DNA of 64,000 nt from Sialis fuliginosa (taxonomy: Eukaryota > Arthropoda > Insecta > Megaloptera > Sialidae): NCBI GenBank assembly GCA_961205875.1, contig OY540822.1, positions 2,916,501-2,980,500 on the forward strand, read 5' to 3'. The notes beneath the pieces were generated by a model. The model had not been told where the DNA came from. It worked only from the letters and a program-made list of their open reading frames with translations, and made no database searches. The translations under genes and the position numbers were made by a program. Position 1 is the first letter of the stretch; every line of letters begins with the position of its first letter. Positions 12,301 to 23,770 of the stretch are shown here, piece after piece.

Positions 12301-12577
12301 ACTTTGGGCCAAAAATGCCGTAATTGCGCGGGGTGGCCGGCTTATACTGGACGCGCTCATATATAATGTAAACAAAATCAGTCATAAACTACCCACGCGG
12401 TGACGATATATCGAAAAAAAACGACGAAAGTTATGGGCCCCAAAATTTAAGTTGCCGGGCCTGATAGGGATAGATGTAATACTTTTAAAGAAAATATTAA
12501 AAATTAAAATTACAAAACAAGAACACCTCAAAAAAATATAAAAATGTAAAATATTTGCAAAAAACGATCAGGTGTCA

Positions 12578-13003
12578 ATTGACTAGGGATGTGCCCAGCG
12601 TTACATATATGTCACACAATAGTTCAACACTAATTTACACATTGTGAATTCAAAAATTTATAAAAAAACTGGATACATAATACGAAACTACATACAATTC
12701 TCTACAAAAAACCGTAAAAATTAAAAAAATTCTACTAATAATAACAAAATAGAATAATATTAAAGATAAACGTATTTCTATTTTTGTATCCGTAAAAATA
12801 CACCCAACTTCATTGTTGCACAATTATTGTTGAAAGACTAATAGAACGTTGGTATTTGCATTGTTGATGTATTCAGTCCAATACTCGATAATAAGTATGA
12901 TTTCAAACCCATTCGAATTAAAATAATCTTACAGCAACGCAAAATCTGAACAAAAGCGCGCTGTGACATATATGTCACGCCGGTCACGATTGGGTTAATT
13001 GAA
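12578..13003. mobile_element. MITE with subterminal ACATATATGTCAC repeats, copy 1
   Basis: One end reads GACTAGGGATGTGCCCAGCG followed by TTACATATATGTCAC; the other, read inward from TTAACCCAATCGTGACC, also reaches GTGACATATATGTCAC. The same two ends occur in a shorter element at 55076-55249 in the opposite orientation. The TTAA at one border recalls piggyBac target sites, but I do not see TTAA at both borders, so the superfamily stays open. It truncates the ORF1 pseudogene on its right. Confidence 0.6.
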
Positions 13004-15409
13004 ATTGAAAAAGGGTCTAAATTTGAAGATTGATTTTTTAATAGATTATTTATGAATTCACATAAACTGTTAATTATTAATTCGATTGTACTGTTGTTTG
13101 CCTGTTTCGGGTATGTTGGATTATTCTGGTTAATTGGGAGAGGACTCGTTGAACTTCTAGATTGATTGTAAAACCACTCACTCTGTATTAGTTTATTAGG
13201 TTCTGTTGTGTTTCTTGATGTTTTTTTCGTTTGTATATTGTTGCGTGTGATTTGTTTCTTGGTATACAAATTAGGACGATTTTGTGTTAGTGTGTGAGGA
13301 TTAACTAATACCGATTTGGATAGATCGTCTTTTTCACTTGGTTGATTTTTAGAAAGAGAAGGAAAACTTGCATTATGTTCTGGACTATTGAATTGTGGTA
13401 CCGTTGTTGTTATGTTTGCGTATGAACCTGATGCCCGTTTGCACCGTATTAATCTTAAGTCAGGCTTAGCTAAGTCTGGATTAAGTCTGAGCAAAACTTA
13501 AGTTTTGTTTCGTTTGCACCGTCTCCCAAGCCAACATGCTTAGCTATAAGACCGTTAGACAACACTGTAAAAATCTAGTAACTTTTTATATCTTACGTTT
13601 GTGTACTTTCATCAAGAGGCTGATTTTTCAAAAATTTGTCAAACACATATTTTAGTCGAAATTCAAAACATAGGAACATAATTTCAAAAGAGAAATGTAT
13701 TTACTAGACATAAGATATAAAAAAGGAAACATTAAAAAAATGAAATAATAATTTAAAGTATTTTTATTTATTTATACATATTATAATAGTCATCAAACGA
13801 AACCATCAATAAAAATTATATTCATCCATATTATTAAAATAATTTGAACGGGTATAATTCAGTCTTGGAAAGCCAAACTCAATAACGTCTATAATATCTA
13901 AATCGTCCTCAAAAATATCGTGCATTCAAATATCCATGATTGAATTCAACACAAACCAGTATTTGACAGACGTTTATAGGTTATGCAGTAATGTCCAGGT
14001 TATGCACAAAGTAGTATGTCGTTTGTCGATGTAATGACCATGCGCGAACACTCGATTCCTATTGGTTCCTTACTTTAAGTTTGACTTAAGACCTCGCAAG
14101 CAAGGACTTAGATTTAAGATAGACTTAAGAAATTGTGGAGAACGGTGCAACAAAAATCGTTGTTTTAAGATTGACTTAAGTTTAAGCCAGACTTAACTAG
14201 TACGGTGCAAACGGGCATGAGTTTTCTAATTGTAGAGCTTGCTCAATTGTTATATTAAAGTGTGCCATGTTAGTTTTGATGCGTTTCTGCTTGACATATT
14301 CTAGGCAGGATTTATCTGTAGAAACGTGAGTACCTTTGCAATGAACACATTTTGGGTCAGAATCTGAATCACAGTTATGAATCATATGTTCTTCACTACA
14401 TTTTGCACATCTTGTTTTACCCTTACATAGTTTACTTGAGTGCCCATATCTTAAACATCTATATCACATAATAACTGGCATGGCATATGGTTCTACTGGA
14501 AACATTACATTGTAAATATAGATACATATTTTAGAAGAATTTGTCCAGAGAAAGTAACAACCACAACTTGTCTGGGTATAAATTTAGCCGTACCATCAAC
14601 TATTATTTTACGTTTTATACGCCGAATTCCTACAACTTCTATATCTGAATTTATTTCTTTTAATATTTCTTCGTCCGATAGTATAGTGTCGACATGTTTT
14701 ATAATACCTTGTTTAATCGTGAGGTATTTGGGAATATAAAACTTTATATTGTTGTGTTTTGATTTGGCTAAAATATTTGCCGCGCGGCCACTTTTAAGTT
14801 CTATTTTAACTCTATTAATTCCTGCAGAGCTGGTAGTGATTATTTCTGATTTAATTGCTGGAAATTCATTACGTAATAATTTCCCGAGCGCCATGGGGTG
14901 TAACCGTCCTATATTTTTTTCGACCGATTCCGCATTGTACATGTCCGCTGTCTGAATTTTTAAATAATATTTCTTTTGGTGCTAACCCGTCCCTGTTTAC
15001 CGAAATATTATTACTATCATTATCGGAATTTAAACTTGATACGGATTTATTATTATTATCTGCAGTTAATTGCATTACGCGTGGACTTGTTGTGTTTGGA
15101 ACAAGTTGAGGTTGTTTGCCAGTTATAATTGAGACATTTTGACTTATATTGAAATTGTCACTAACCTTGTTTGCGGGTGTCTGTGTTTCGTTAATTTTTT
15201 TTATTTAGATGCATTGTTCTTTTGTGTTTAGATCTTTTGCCGTTGTCTTTTATTGAACAATCTGTTTCGCATATGCTTGATTCAGAGTCCTGGGAAAAAA
15301 TGCTGTCGTCATCGTTTAAAATGTTTAATGCTGTAGAAATTATTTCTCCCGTATTCATCAGTTCTACGGGAGGTAGCATTCCGCTACCGCCCGGAGTAAA
15401 GTCACTCAT
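13004..15409 (-). pseudogene. non-LTR retrotransposon ORF1 (nucleocapsid-like, CCHC zinc knuckles), broken
   Basis: Read on the minus strand from an ATG at 15409 (MSDFTPGGSG). An N-terminal low-complexity region is followed by a basic middle domain (KNIGRLHPMALGKLLR at about 14910) and a cysteine cluster near 14460-14330: YRCLRYGHSSKLC, RCAKCSEEHMIHNC, KCVHCKGTH. This is the layout of Jockey/I/R1-type ORF1 proteins, which bind the element's RNA. Lesions: frame changes near 15200 and 14930, a TGA at 14464-14466 where the first knuckle's first cysteine is expected, a 786-bp MITE inserted after ENS, and truncation by a second MITE at about 13004. No ORF2 follows, so the element is incomplete. 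Confidence 0.8.
13432..14217. mobile_element. PIF/Harbinger-like MITE inside the ORF1 pseudogene
   Basis: The inverted ends TGCCCGTTTGCACCGTA match their reverse complement at 14201-14217. The flanking 3-bp TGA is present on both sides (13429-13431 and 14218-14220). Removing the insert restores the reading between ENS and GSYA of the ORF1, which confirms the boundaries. Three-base duplications and CCCGTTTGCACC-like ends fit PIF/Harbinger MITEs. The inner part repeats AGTCTGACTTAAG-like motifs and has no reading frame. Confidence 0.85.
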
Positions 15410-15439
15410 TCACTCACACTTATAACTTAACTTTTCAGT

Positions 15440-15956
15440 AAATAAATTAATATTTTTACAAAAAGAAAAAATAATAGATAATTACTACTGAACACCCTTA
15501 ATATTACTATCTTCGTTTAACAATTAGCAACCGACCAGAGTGCTAGCTGTTTATCGAATGTGCATAGTTATTATTGTAATCTTTAGATATATATTTTATT
15601 GATAACTTTTTCAATTTTTAGTAGTTAAAGTTGATAATTATTTTATTACTTTCGTTTAATCTATGCAAGAATAATTTAAAAAAAATGTGATTAGTTTGTT
15701 CTTATGACTGTTATTTATATAATTTATATATGATAGAGATATAATATTATGTTTGTAAAACTTGTTAAACATACTTTATACTTTATATCTAAGATTGTGT
15801 CCAAAAAATTATTTTCTGCATTAAATTTATTTATAAAAAAAAAAAAAATAAATAACAATAATTATTTCATAAAAATCGTATTGTTATTTTTTAACAAGTA
15901 CAATCAACTTGTATAAATTAGTTTTTAAAAACTATTTTTTTTCGAACGCCACCACT
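15440..15956. other. AT-rich gap, no gene
   Basis: The sequence between the ORF1 start codon and the next foldback is AT-rich. Part of it is presumably the 5' untranslated leader of the non-LTR element. I see no other feature. Confidence 0.4.
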
Positions 15957-15974
15957 GAGTTGCTGGGCTCCATT

Positions 15975-16427
15975 AACTTGGAACCCGCCCGACCCCGATC
16001 TGGTTCAAACATAGTTCAACATTTTGTACTAGTTTTGTGCTGTTTTGTGCCACAAAGGAAAAGTTTTGTGCTAGCTCGGTATCAGAGATACGAGAGATTC
16101 AAAAGGGGGGTTCCAAGTTAACGTTAACTTGGAACCCGCCCAAGCCCGATCTGGTTCAAACATAGTTCAACATTTTGTACTAGTTTTGTGCTGTTTTGTG
16201 CCACAAAGGAAAAGTTTTGTGCTAGCTCGGTATCAGAGATACGAGAGATTCAAAAGGGGGGTTCCAAGTTAACGTTAACTTGGAACCCGCCCAAGCCCGA
16301 TCTGGTTCAAACATAGTTCAACATTTTGTACTAGTTTTGTGCTGTTTTGTGCCACAAAAGAAAAGTTTTGTGCTCGATTGGTACCAGAGATACGAGAGAT
16401 ACAAATGTGTGGTTTCAATTTGACACT
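15975..16427 (+). repeat. tandem array, three 151-bp units
   Basis: Units start at 15975, 16126 and 16277 with AACTTGGAACCCGCCC. Each runs through CATTTTGTACTAGTTTTGTG to TACGAGAGATTCAAAAGG. At each unit junction the sequence forms a perfect palindrome centred on AAGTTAACGTTAACTT. The third unit decays into a variant carrying GGTACCAGAGATACGAGAG, the form also found in the right arm. Confidence 0.9.
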
Positions 16428-16946
16428 AATTTAAATATGCTAGTTATTTCATGTGAGTTTTGTACTGTTCAGTCCCATACAAGAATAGTTTTTAGGTCAA
16501 TCGGTACCAGAGATACGAGAGATACAAATTAAAAAGCTTGAAAATTTGTTAAGATATCCTATTGTAGTATTTATCTATAATTTTATATATTATTTTATAT
16601 GTATATATCTATGTACATATACATATTTTCTATTATATCTATTCTATTATCTATTTATATTTTATAATGCATTTATTATACTCTATTTAGTTATTTGTTA
16701 AAATAGTTTGATATGTCACAGTTGCACATGTTTTGATTTTTCCGCAACAATTACAATAATTTTAGCAACAATGATGATAATTTAAATTTTAGATATTGTA
16801 TTTGAATATACATTATAGTACCTTGCGGAAAATACACCTGCAGATTTATAAATATAAACCAAATATAAACCCATTATATAATTGATTGAAATCAAAAAAT
16901 AATAATTATTTAGATACATGTATGTATGTATAATGTACCTATATAC

Positions 16947-17418
16947 CAGTGTTGCCAGTATGAACTCCCTAAAAAGTACGATAGGCTTACCAAAATAGTA
17001 CGAAATTTGATAAAATGGTACGGTTTCAACTTTTTAAACTGTTGTGATTAAATAACTTTTTTTGTCACATTTTGTCGCCCCCAACCCTTAATACTACAAA
17101 TGTTAAAATTGTTAGAAATGTATTTGAATTATTATTATTTATTTAATTATACCCTTTATTTTATTTTGTGTTAAAAGACATCAATTATCAAGTAATTAAA
17201 CCTTCAATACTGAAAAGTAGATATAGACGAAAAAACTAAGGTACGTTTCGTTTTTACTTTATTTTTATTGGTATTATTCATAATAAACATTTTATATAAA
17301 AATCTTGTAAGAATCTTTGTGGGGCAAAAGGTACGGTCAGAGCTGAGGTACGATTTTGGTACGGTCGGATCATAAATAGTACGAAAACCGTACTAAAAAG
17401 TACGTTCTGGCAACACTG
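16947..17418. mobile_element. hAT-type MITE nested in the foldback element
   Basis: It has inverted ends CAGTGTTGCCAG and CTGGCAACACTG and a perfect 8-bp target duplication CTATATAC (16939-16946 and 17419-17426). The subterminal regions repeat AGTACG and GTACGG motifs many times in both orientations, likely transposase-binding sites by analogy with other hAT elements. No reading frame is present. Its presence within the foldback shows that the foldback is the older insertion. Confidence 0.9.
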
Positions 17419-19305
17419 CTATATACATAAGTTACCGGTAATGCATGAAATCCGGCAATGTATAGAATTTCTAGGTATTTTACAGAATGTCTAAATTCAC
17501 TTTCAGGCATTGTATAGATAGACTATAGTCTACCTAACTTATAGCCGGCAAAGAATGAAATATAAACATAAATAGGGATATGGACTCGAAATCTCACTTA
17601 ACTTAACATCTATACGGACAAATATTTGACTGAATTGATTAAGACATGTACTCGTAGATATTATTTAAACTTCCAATATTATTTCTGTGAATTTGTTATT
17701 TTAACAAAAAGGATCTTAAATCTTAATACACTCAACATAATATTATTATAATTATTTTATATTTAATTAAAGTTATTAAATTAAAGATTAACCGTGACTT
17801 ATGTTTAATCTTTGGTATATTTTAATGTATATTTATTAAGATATTCTTTAACAACAATAATAATACCAATAAAAATAAATATTACTGTTTTATTTTTTAC
17901 GGAATAAAAATTATATATTTTTAAAGTTAGAAAGAAATAAAATTATTTGATTATTCAAAAATTCGTCTGAACTAATATTTCATTTTATTTTTTATTATAA
18001 ATACCGAATGTTCCAATATTGTTTATGTGATTTTGTTAATTCAGCAATAAAGGCCCTAAATCTTACTTTTAATATGAATCTGGACTTTTTAAAATTAATT
18101 AAATAATATGTATCTGCAGTTTTAATATATTTTTTCTTTTATTTAATACATTTCCAAATATTATCTTGACATTCTATAGATTGCCTAGGTGTTCTATATA
18201 ATGCCTAGACTGAGTATACAATAAATTTATTTAAAACACACACATTTAATCTTTTGTATCTCTGACAGAGATCGTGCACAAAACTTTTCTTGTATAATGG
18301 GATTGAACAGCACAAAACTCACCTAAAATAACTGGTATATTTAAAATAGTGTTATTTTGAATAAATGTATGTCTCATATCTCTGATACAGAACAAGCACA
18401 AAACTATTCATGTATGGGACTAAACAGCACAAAACTCCCTGAACTAACTTGCATATTTAAAGTAGTATCAGATTGAAACCATATATTTGTATCTCTCGTA
18501 TCTCTGGTACCGATCGAGCAAAAAACTATTCTTGTATGGGACTAAACAGCACAAAACTCACATGAAATAACTGGCATATTTAAAATAGTGTCAAATTGAA
18601 ATCACACTTTTTGTATCTCTCGTATCTCTGATGCCGATTGAGCACAAAACTTTTCCTGTATGGCACTGAACAGCACAAAACTCACCTGAACTAACTGGTA
18701 TATTTAAAATAGTGTCAGATTGAAACCACACATTTGTATCTCTCGTATCTCTGGTACCGATCGAGCACAAAACTTTTCTTTTGTGGCACAAAACAGCACA
18801 AAACTAGCACAAAACTTTGAGCTATGTTTGAACTTGATCGGGGTCGGGCGGGTTCCAAGTTAATGGAGCCGAGTTGCTGAATGTGGTCATACAGCAAAAT
18901 ACTCAATAGAACGTCGCGAAGAAAACACGACTACTTAAGCGGTCGACATTAGCATTCTGTTTATGAGTGCGGCACACACAAATACTCTATATTTTACAAA
19001 CAATGTAACATTTCGAGTACGAAGCTCTATATGCATAGTGGATAATACTCGTTCGGGATTGGCTAGAAATGGTACATACACAGTAAAAAGTTTTGGGCTT
19101 ATAAATAACGATTCCAATACTGATTCTACTGTATAAAAGCATATACTTTTTGCTACGACTGTCGCGATGGTACTACCTTAAATGGCATTTTAACAATTTT
19201 ACACACTCATTCATGTTTTACAAATCTTCCTACAACTTCTCGATCCCTTTTAAATACACCACGTAAAATTGTTCTAAAGACTATGAGAAAGGAAAATATT
19301 GCCAT

Positions 19306-20842
19306 TTTGGCTTAAAAAATTATTTACTTCGTTATTTATCAGAAACAAGTGAAGCAGCCAATAAATGTAGTACAATTAACTGTTTAAATATACAAGTAGG
19401 CATTGACGGGCTTCCTATATCAAAATCTTCGAAAAGTGAACTGTGGCCTATTATGGGATGTATAGTTCCTGAATTAACAGTATTTCTTATTGGTTGTTAC
19501 CATGGATCAGAAAAACCAACCTCCAGTAATGATTTCATGAAAAACTTTGTTGAGGAGGCAACCGAACGAACAAAAAATGGGAAAATATTGTAATAAAAAT
19601 AATAATTCATAGCATTATTGCTGATGCACCTGCTATAAATCTTTTTTAATATGTACCAAAGGCCATGCTGGATACAATAGTTGTTCCAAATGTAAATCAG
19701 AGGAGAATACATAGAAAATCGTGTATGTTTTCCCGGTAAAAAATGTATAAAAAAGGACAGATGTTGATTTTAAATAGCAAATCAATGACGATAGTCATCA
19801 TTATGGTCTCTCCATTTTAACTGATATTCCTGATTTTAGTTTAGTATCTAACATACCTCTTGATTATATGCATTTGGTGTGCATTGGTGTAGCCAAAATA
19901 GTGGTAAGAATGTGGTTACATGGAAAAAATTCTTATCATTTAACAAAAAATCACATTGAAGCAATTTCAAATCATCTTATACAATTACGAAAATTTATAC
20001 CAAAAGAATTTGCGAGACGACCCCGAGCATTTGATAGCATTGATAAATGGAAAGCTACTGAATTGCGACAAATTTTATTGTATACTGGACCACAGATTTT
20101 TGGAAACCAGTTAAAGAAAAATGTCTATCAACATTTCATGTCTCTTCATATTGCAATAAGAATATTAAGTAGTGATAGCTCAAACTGTTATCTCGATTAT
20201 ACCGAATCTTTGCTTGAGTTTTTTGTTAAAAAATATGAAAAAATGTACAAGAGGCATTCTGTTACATATAATGTTCACGGATTACTCCATTTAACTGAAG
20301 ACGTACTCAAATTTGGCACAGTAGATTCTTTTAGTGCTTTTCGTTTTGAAAATTTTTTAAAATCAATTTAAAAAAATATTTAAAAAGCAGACCGACCTCT
20401 GGAACAACTTTATAATCGCTATGTGGAAAGAAATAATTTTAGTAGTGTTTGTGATAATGTATTTAGTATTAAAAGAGAACATTTTGATGGGCCATTAATT
20501 AATTCGTGTATAAATCCTCAATTTAAAAATGTTCAATTAAAGAACTTTTATCTTTCAAAATGTGCACCAAATAATATTTGTTATATAACAGCTGAAGGTA
20601 TTATTTCGATTAGTAATTTTGCAACTTCGGTTCTTGGTGGAATTTTTGTTATTGGAAAAAAATTTACTGAACTATCTGAATTATACACAGATCCATGTAA
20701 TTCTTCGCTGTTAGGAATATACAAAGTGAAAAGTAGAGAACTTGGAATTTTACAATGCTGACCATTAGAGTTAGTACAGCAGAAATATATATTTTTTCCT
20801 CGTGATGATAGTATTGCAGCACTTATTACATTATTACATTAA
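19306..20842 (+). pseudogene. decayed CACTA-like transposase (DUF4218-type region)
   Basis: An open stretch from about 19315 encodes LNIQVGIDGLPISKSSKSE, WPIMGCIVPE and GCYHGSEKP. After stops and frame changes it continues with SIIADAPA, KGHAGYNSCSKC and SILTDIP. A 167-codon frame (19868-20371) starts MHLVCIGVAKIVV and carries EFARRPRAFDSIDKWKATEL and YNVHGLLHLTEDVLKFG; a further frame (20423-20761) carries the C-terminal part. The order (DGLPISK, DYMHL, R-P-R, NVHxLxHL) matches DUF4218-containing TNP2-type transposases known from plants, cnidarians and insects. At least five stops or frame breaks make it non-functional. No terminal repeats were recognised. Confidence 0.7.
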
Positions 20843-20970
20843 CCAGGTATATATACTATATACTTATGGTATCCATATTTTTAGACATATGTATTAGTTC
20901 TATTTTATAATATACTATTTTTATTTCATAGCACATAGGTATTTTTGAAAATTATAGACAAAATAATTAT

Positions 20971-21204
20971 ATGTATTTTATTTTTTTACAGTTTTATACA
21001 TTCACCATGGCTTCGCAAATGAAGAAACCATTTAACATTATCGATTTAAATCATTACTGTGTGGTTCAATGTGATGATGGACTTACAGTGATCATAAAGA
21101 CATGGATTATTTACGAAAAAGAGTGTTATTATCCGCCAACTAAAAATCCTATTAAAATTAAGATGTTACAAAAAAAAATTGAACCTGAACAAAATTGGGA
21201 ATGA
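20971..21204 (+). pseudogene. possible DUF4806-type N-terminal fragment
   Basis: The frame contains FNIIDLNHYCVVQCDDG, then a TWIIYEKECYYPPTKNP segment and a stop after EPEQNWE. The pattern of an acidic start, W-I, C-x-x-PP and P-x-x-W resembles the N-terminus of DUF4806 proteins that I recall from insects. A further in-frame stretch at about 21390-21545 (AKAKKLKVTSESNTD) could be its next exon. It lies directly after the DUF4218-type pseudogene and may be that element's second gene. Both assignments are tentative. Confidence 0.35.
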
Positions 21205-21750
21205 TATCAAATTTTAAGAATTTTTGGTGAATATGGTAAATATTATATGTATTTTTTTATTTTTTTATTAAAAGGTTATGTCCTTGGAACCAAATGATTC
21301 CTTTAGACAAGTATAAATATTATATGTTAATAAAGTAATTAATAAATTTTATTTATTTATTTTTGACGTTAAAAATTGTAGAATCCCAAAATATGGCATT
21401 TGCAAAGGCAAAAAATTAAAGGTAACTTCGGAATCAAACACTGATATTGAAGAAAGCAAAAAATTAAGAAAAGTCCGTGCTGCACGTAAATTTTCAACAT
21501 CAGAGTCATTCGTTGATGATGACGTGGAATGTGACTCTCACATATCTTTACCAGCTTGTAGCGACCTCGCTAACTCGATAATTTATCAATTAAAAATTAT
21601 GATTAAAATTTTATTGATAAAAACAATTGATTATTATTAAGAATATTTTCACAAAATTACAACTGTCAATATTAAATATAAAATAAATATATGTTCAAAT
21701 TTATATGTGTTTTGTATTATATATCCAAAAGAAACACACAACCCCACAAT

Positions 21751-21766
21751 TGGTGACCCCGACGTG
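21751..21766 (+). other. primer binding site complementary to tRNA-Trp
   Basis: TGGTGACCCCGACGTG is the complement of the 3' end of tRNA-Trp (CGTCGGGGTCA plus CCA) as I recall it. CsRn1/Kabuki-clade Ty3/gypsy elements are known for a tRNA-Trp primer, which fits the gag and protease style here. Confidence 0.8.
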
Positions 21767-21785
21767 ATATATAAAACAACAGAAT

Positions 21786-22738
21786 ATGATTGAACAAGAA
21801 CACGAAAATATTATTCAGCATCAAGAATATCAACCGACAGTTCAACAAATACGTGTACCACCTTTTTGGGCAGAAAATCCAGCACTGTGGTTTGCACAGC
21901 TGGAGGCGCAATTTAATCTTAATAATATAAGAAGTCAAACGCGTAAATATTTTTATGTAGTTGCAAATCTAGATGCAAAACATGCTTTAGATGTTCAAGA
22001 TATTATTACAAATCCACCGACAGAGAACGCATACGATATTTTAAAACAGAATTAATAAATCGTCTCTCTGCGTCGCGTGAACAGCAAATTCGTCAGTTAT
22101 TAGAGCACGAAGAACTCGGTGACAGAAAACCATCACAGTTTCTTCGGCATCTTCAACAACTTGCAGGCATAGCGATGCCTACTGAATTTGTGAAGACGTT
22201 ATGGTTAAATCGACTACCATCTTCACTTCAAACAATTTTAACGCTACAATCATCTGCTAATTTAGATGATTTAGGGAAAATTGCGGATAAAGTAAATGAA
22301 ATCGTCCCGAAGCAACACGTGGCTAGTACATCTGTCACGCAATCATCACTGGAACAAAAATTTGAAGAGCTGTCAAAACAATTAACAAATATGTCAGCAC
22401 AATTAAATCAACATATAAGAGCCCGTTCAAGTTCCAAATCACGACACAATTCAACACTTACTAATCAAAAACGAAATAAAACGCCAATAAATAAAGAAAA
22501 CAAATTTGACGAACAATGTTGGTACCACAGAACTTATGGAGAGAACGCACGAAAATGTAATGCTCCTTGTAATTATTTCCAAAGGGAGTCGTTAATGGCG
22601 GCGTGCGACACCATTACATCAAGCCGTCTCTTCATCACAGACAAAATTTCAAAAATACAATTTTTAATCGATACAGGTTCAGATCTATGTGTTTATCCTG
22701 TCAAGTTTTTACCCAGAAGACGTTCAAGATCTGACTAG
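21786..22738 (+). pseudogene. Ty3/gypsy gag and protease start, broken and truncated
   Basis: The first frame (21786-22055) has the typical gag opening VPPFWAENPALWFAQLEAQF. A frame change near 22050 leads to a second frame (to 22738) with LWLNRLPSSLQTIL, a coiled, charged spacer, a C/H cluster at CWYHRTYGENARKCNAPC, and the protease active site LIDTGSDLCVYP at the end. The product would be a structural Gag joined to the start of an aspartic protease. The open frame ends six residues past the protease motif region, where the element is cut. Confidence 0.8.
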
Positions 22739-22740
22739 AG

Positions 22741-23332
22741 AATTTCAAAGTTATTTTTCTCAACTATTTCAAATGGAACACCCTATATATTTTTTAACGA
22801 TGTTATGTAGAACTACATAACGAACATTTTTTGTCAACACATCCTTATGGTTATTTGTAACCATTTTTGATTTATTGAACAAAAAGTACAAAATTCAACA
22901 ATATTTACTAAAAAAATGAACTTTTTTTTCAAATAAAATAAAACACCATGTACAGGATGTTCATGTTGCCCATTAAATCAGCATGAATTTTTTTCAGCTA
23001 GCAAACAGATGCTATATTATTTTATCGAACACAAATAACCAAAATAATTTGCAACCATATAAATTCACTAATGCGGAGTGTGAAATCGAGACAGAAACAT
23101 AAAATGTTGTTTTTATAGGAAACATGAACATTTTATCTTATTTGAAAAAAAATTCATTTTTTTAGTAAATATTGTTGAATTTTGTACTTTTTGTTCAATA
23201 AATCAAAAATGGCTACAAATAACCATAAGGATGTGTTGACAAAAAATGTTCGTTATGTAATTCTACATAACATCGTTAAAAAATATATAGGGTGTTTCAT
23301 TTGAAATAGTTGAGAAAAATAACTTTGAAATT
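22741..23332. repeat. foldback repeat, ~195-bp inverted arms
   Basis: The arm 22741-22936 (AATTTCAAAGTTATTTTTCT onward) returns in reverse complement at 23144-23332, with a spacer of about 205 bp. Both arms contain ATGGAACACCCTATATAT-type sequence, a style frequent in insect repeats. No target duplication was recognised. It lies at the break of the Ty3/gypsy fragment. Confidence 0.85.
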
Positions 23333-23770
23333 GTCAAAATTTGAAAATTAATTTTGAACATCCTGTACATGGTGACTCTAAGATATTTAAACAAAAACAC
23401 CCACCAACCTTCTACAATAAGGTCCATATTTAATTTCGTCAAAACTGCGACCGCGGAAGTGGTGAATTTTTAAGTCAATTTTTTTGAAAAAAATATTATT
23501 ACGTCTAAACCGAACATCAAATGGGGCTAATATTTTAGATATGAATAAACATCCCAAGAGAAGTGTTAAATATGCAAAAATATTCAGGGCATTCCATTTA
23601 AAAAAATTACCTTAAGCGTGGCACACTTTTTTGTAGCACCCTGTATATTTGAAAATAATTTCTATGTATGTGCATTTATCTACAATTTACATCTGCATTA
23701 GAAAGATTTTTTTATCTTTTATGGTCTACGAGCTATCGAACTTCCACACACTATTGCCCCACCTGTATAT
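23333..23770. other. repeat-like gap, no gene
   Basis: Contains further insect-repeat-style sequence (AACATCCTGTACATGG at about 23355, and GTAGCACCCTGTATA at about 23632) but no coding region and no clear boundaries. Confidence 0.4.

Larger units (their letters stand above)
15966..18870. mobile_element. 2.9-kb foldback element with tandem-repeat arms and 9-bp target duplication
   Basis: The ends GGCTCCATTAACTTGGAACC and its reverse complement are flanked by a perfect 9-bp duplication, GAGTTGCTG (15957-15965 and 18871-18879). The left arm holds three 151-bp tandem units and further shortened ones; the right arm holds inverted, diverged units (18240-18840) sharing the motif GTACCGATCGAGCACAAAAC. 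The middle is AT-rich with no gene. A 9-bp duplication plus long arms made of minisatellite units matches the general description of Mutator/Rehavkus-type foldback elements. That assignment is inference; no transposase is present. Confidence 0.8.
21557..22738 (+). mobile_element. 5' fragment of a Ty3/gypsy retrotransposon (CsRn1-like)
   Basis: A putative LTR at 21557-21748 (TGTAGCGACC to CCACA, about 192 bp) is followed by a primer binding site and a broken gag reaching into the protease. Nothing of reverse transcriptase or integrase follows, and the sequence switches to a foldback at 22741. The LTR has no partner in the window, so its limits are inferred from the TG...CA rule and the adjacent primer site. 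Confidence 0.75.

Noticed and set aside
12838..13000. C-terminal part of a 218-codon minus frame
   Set aside because: This part is read through an inserted MITE; only the sequence before it belongs to the retroelement ORF1.
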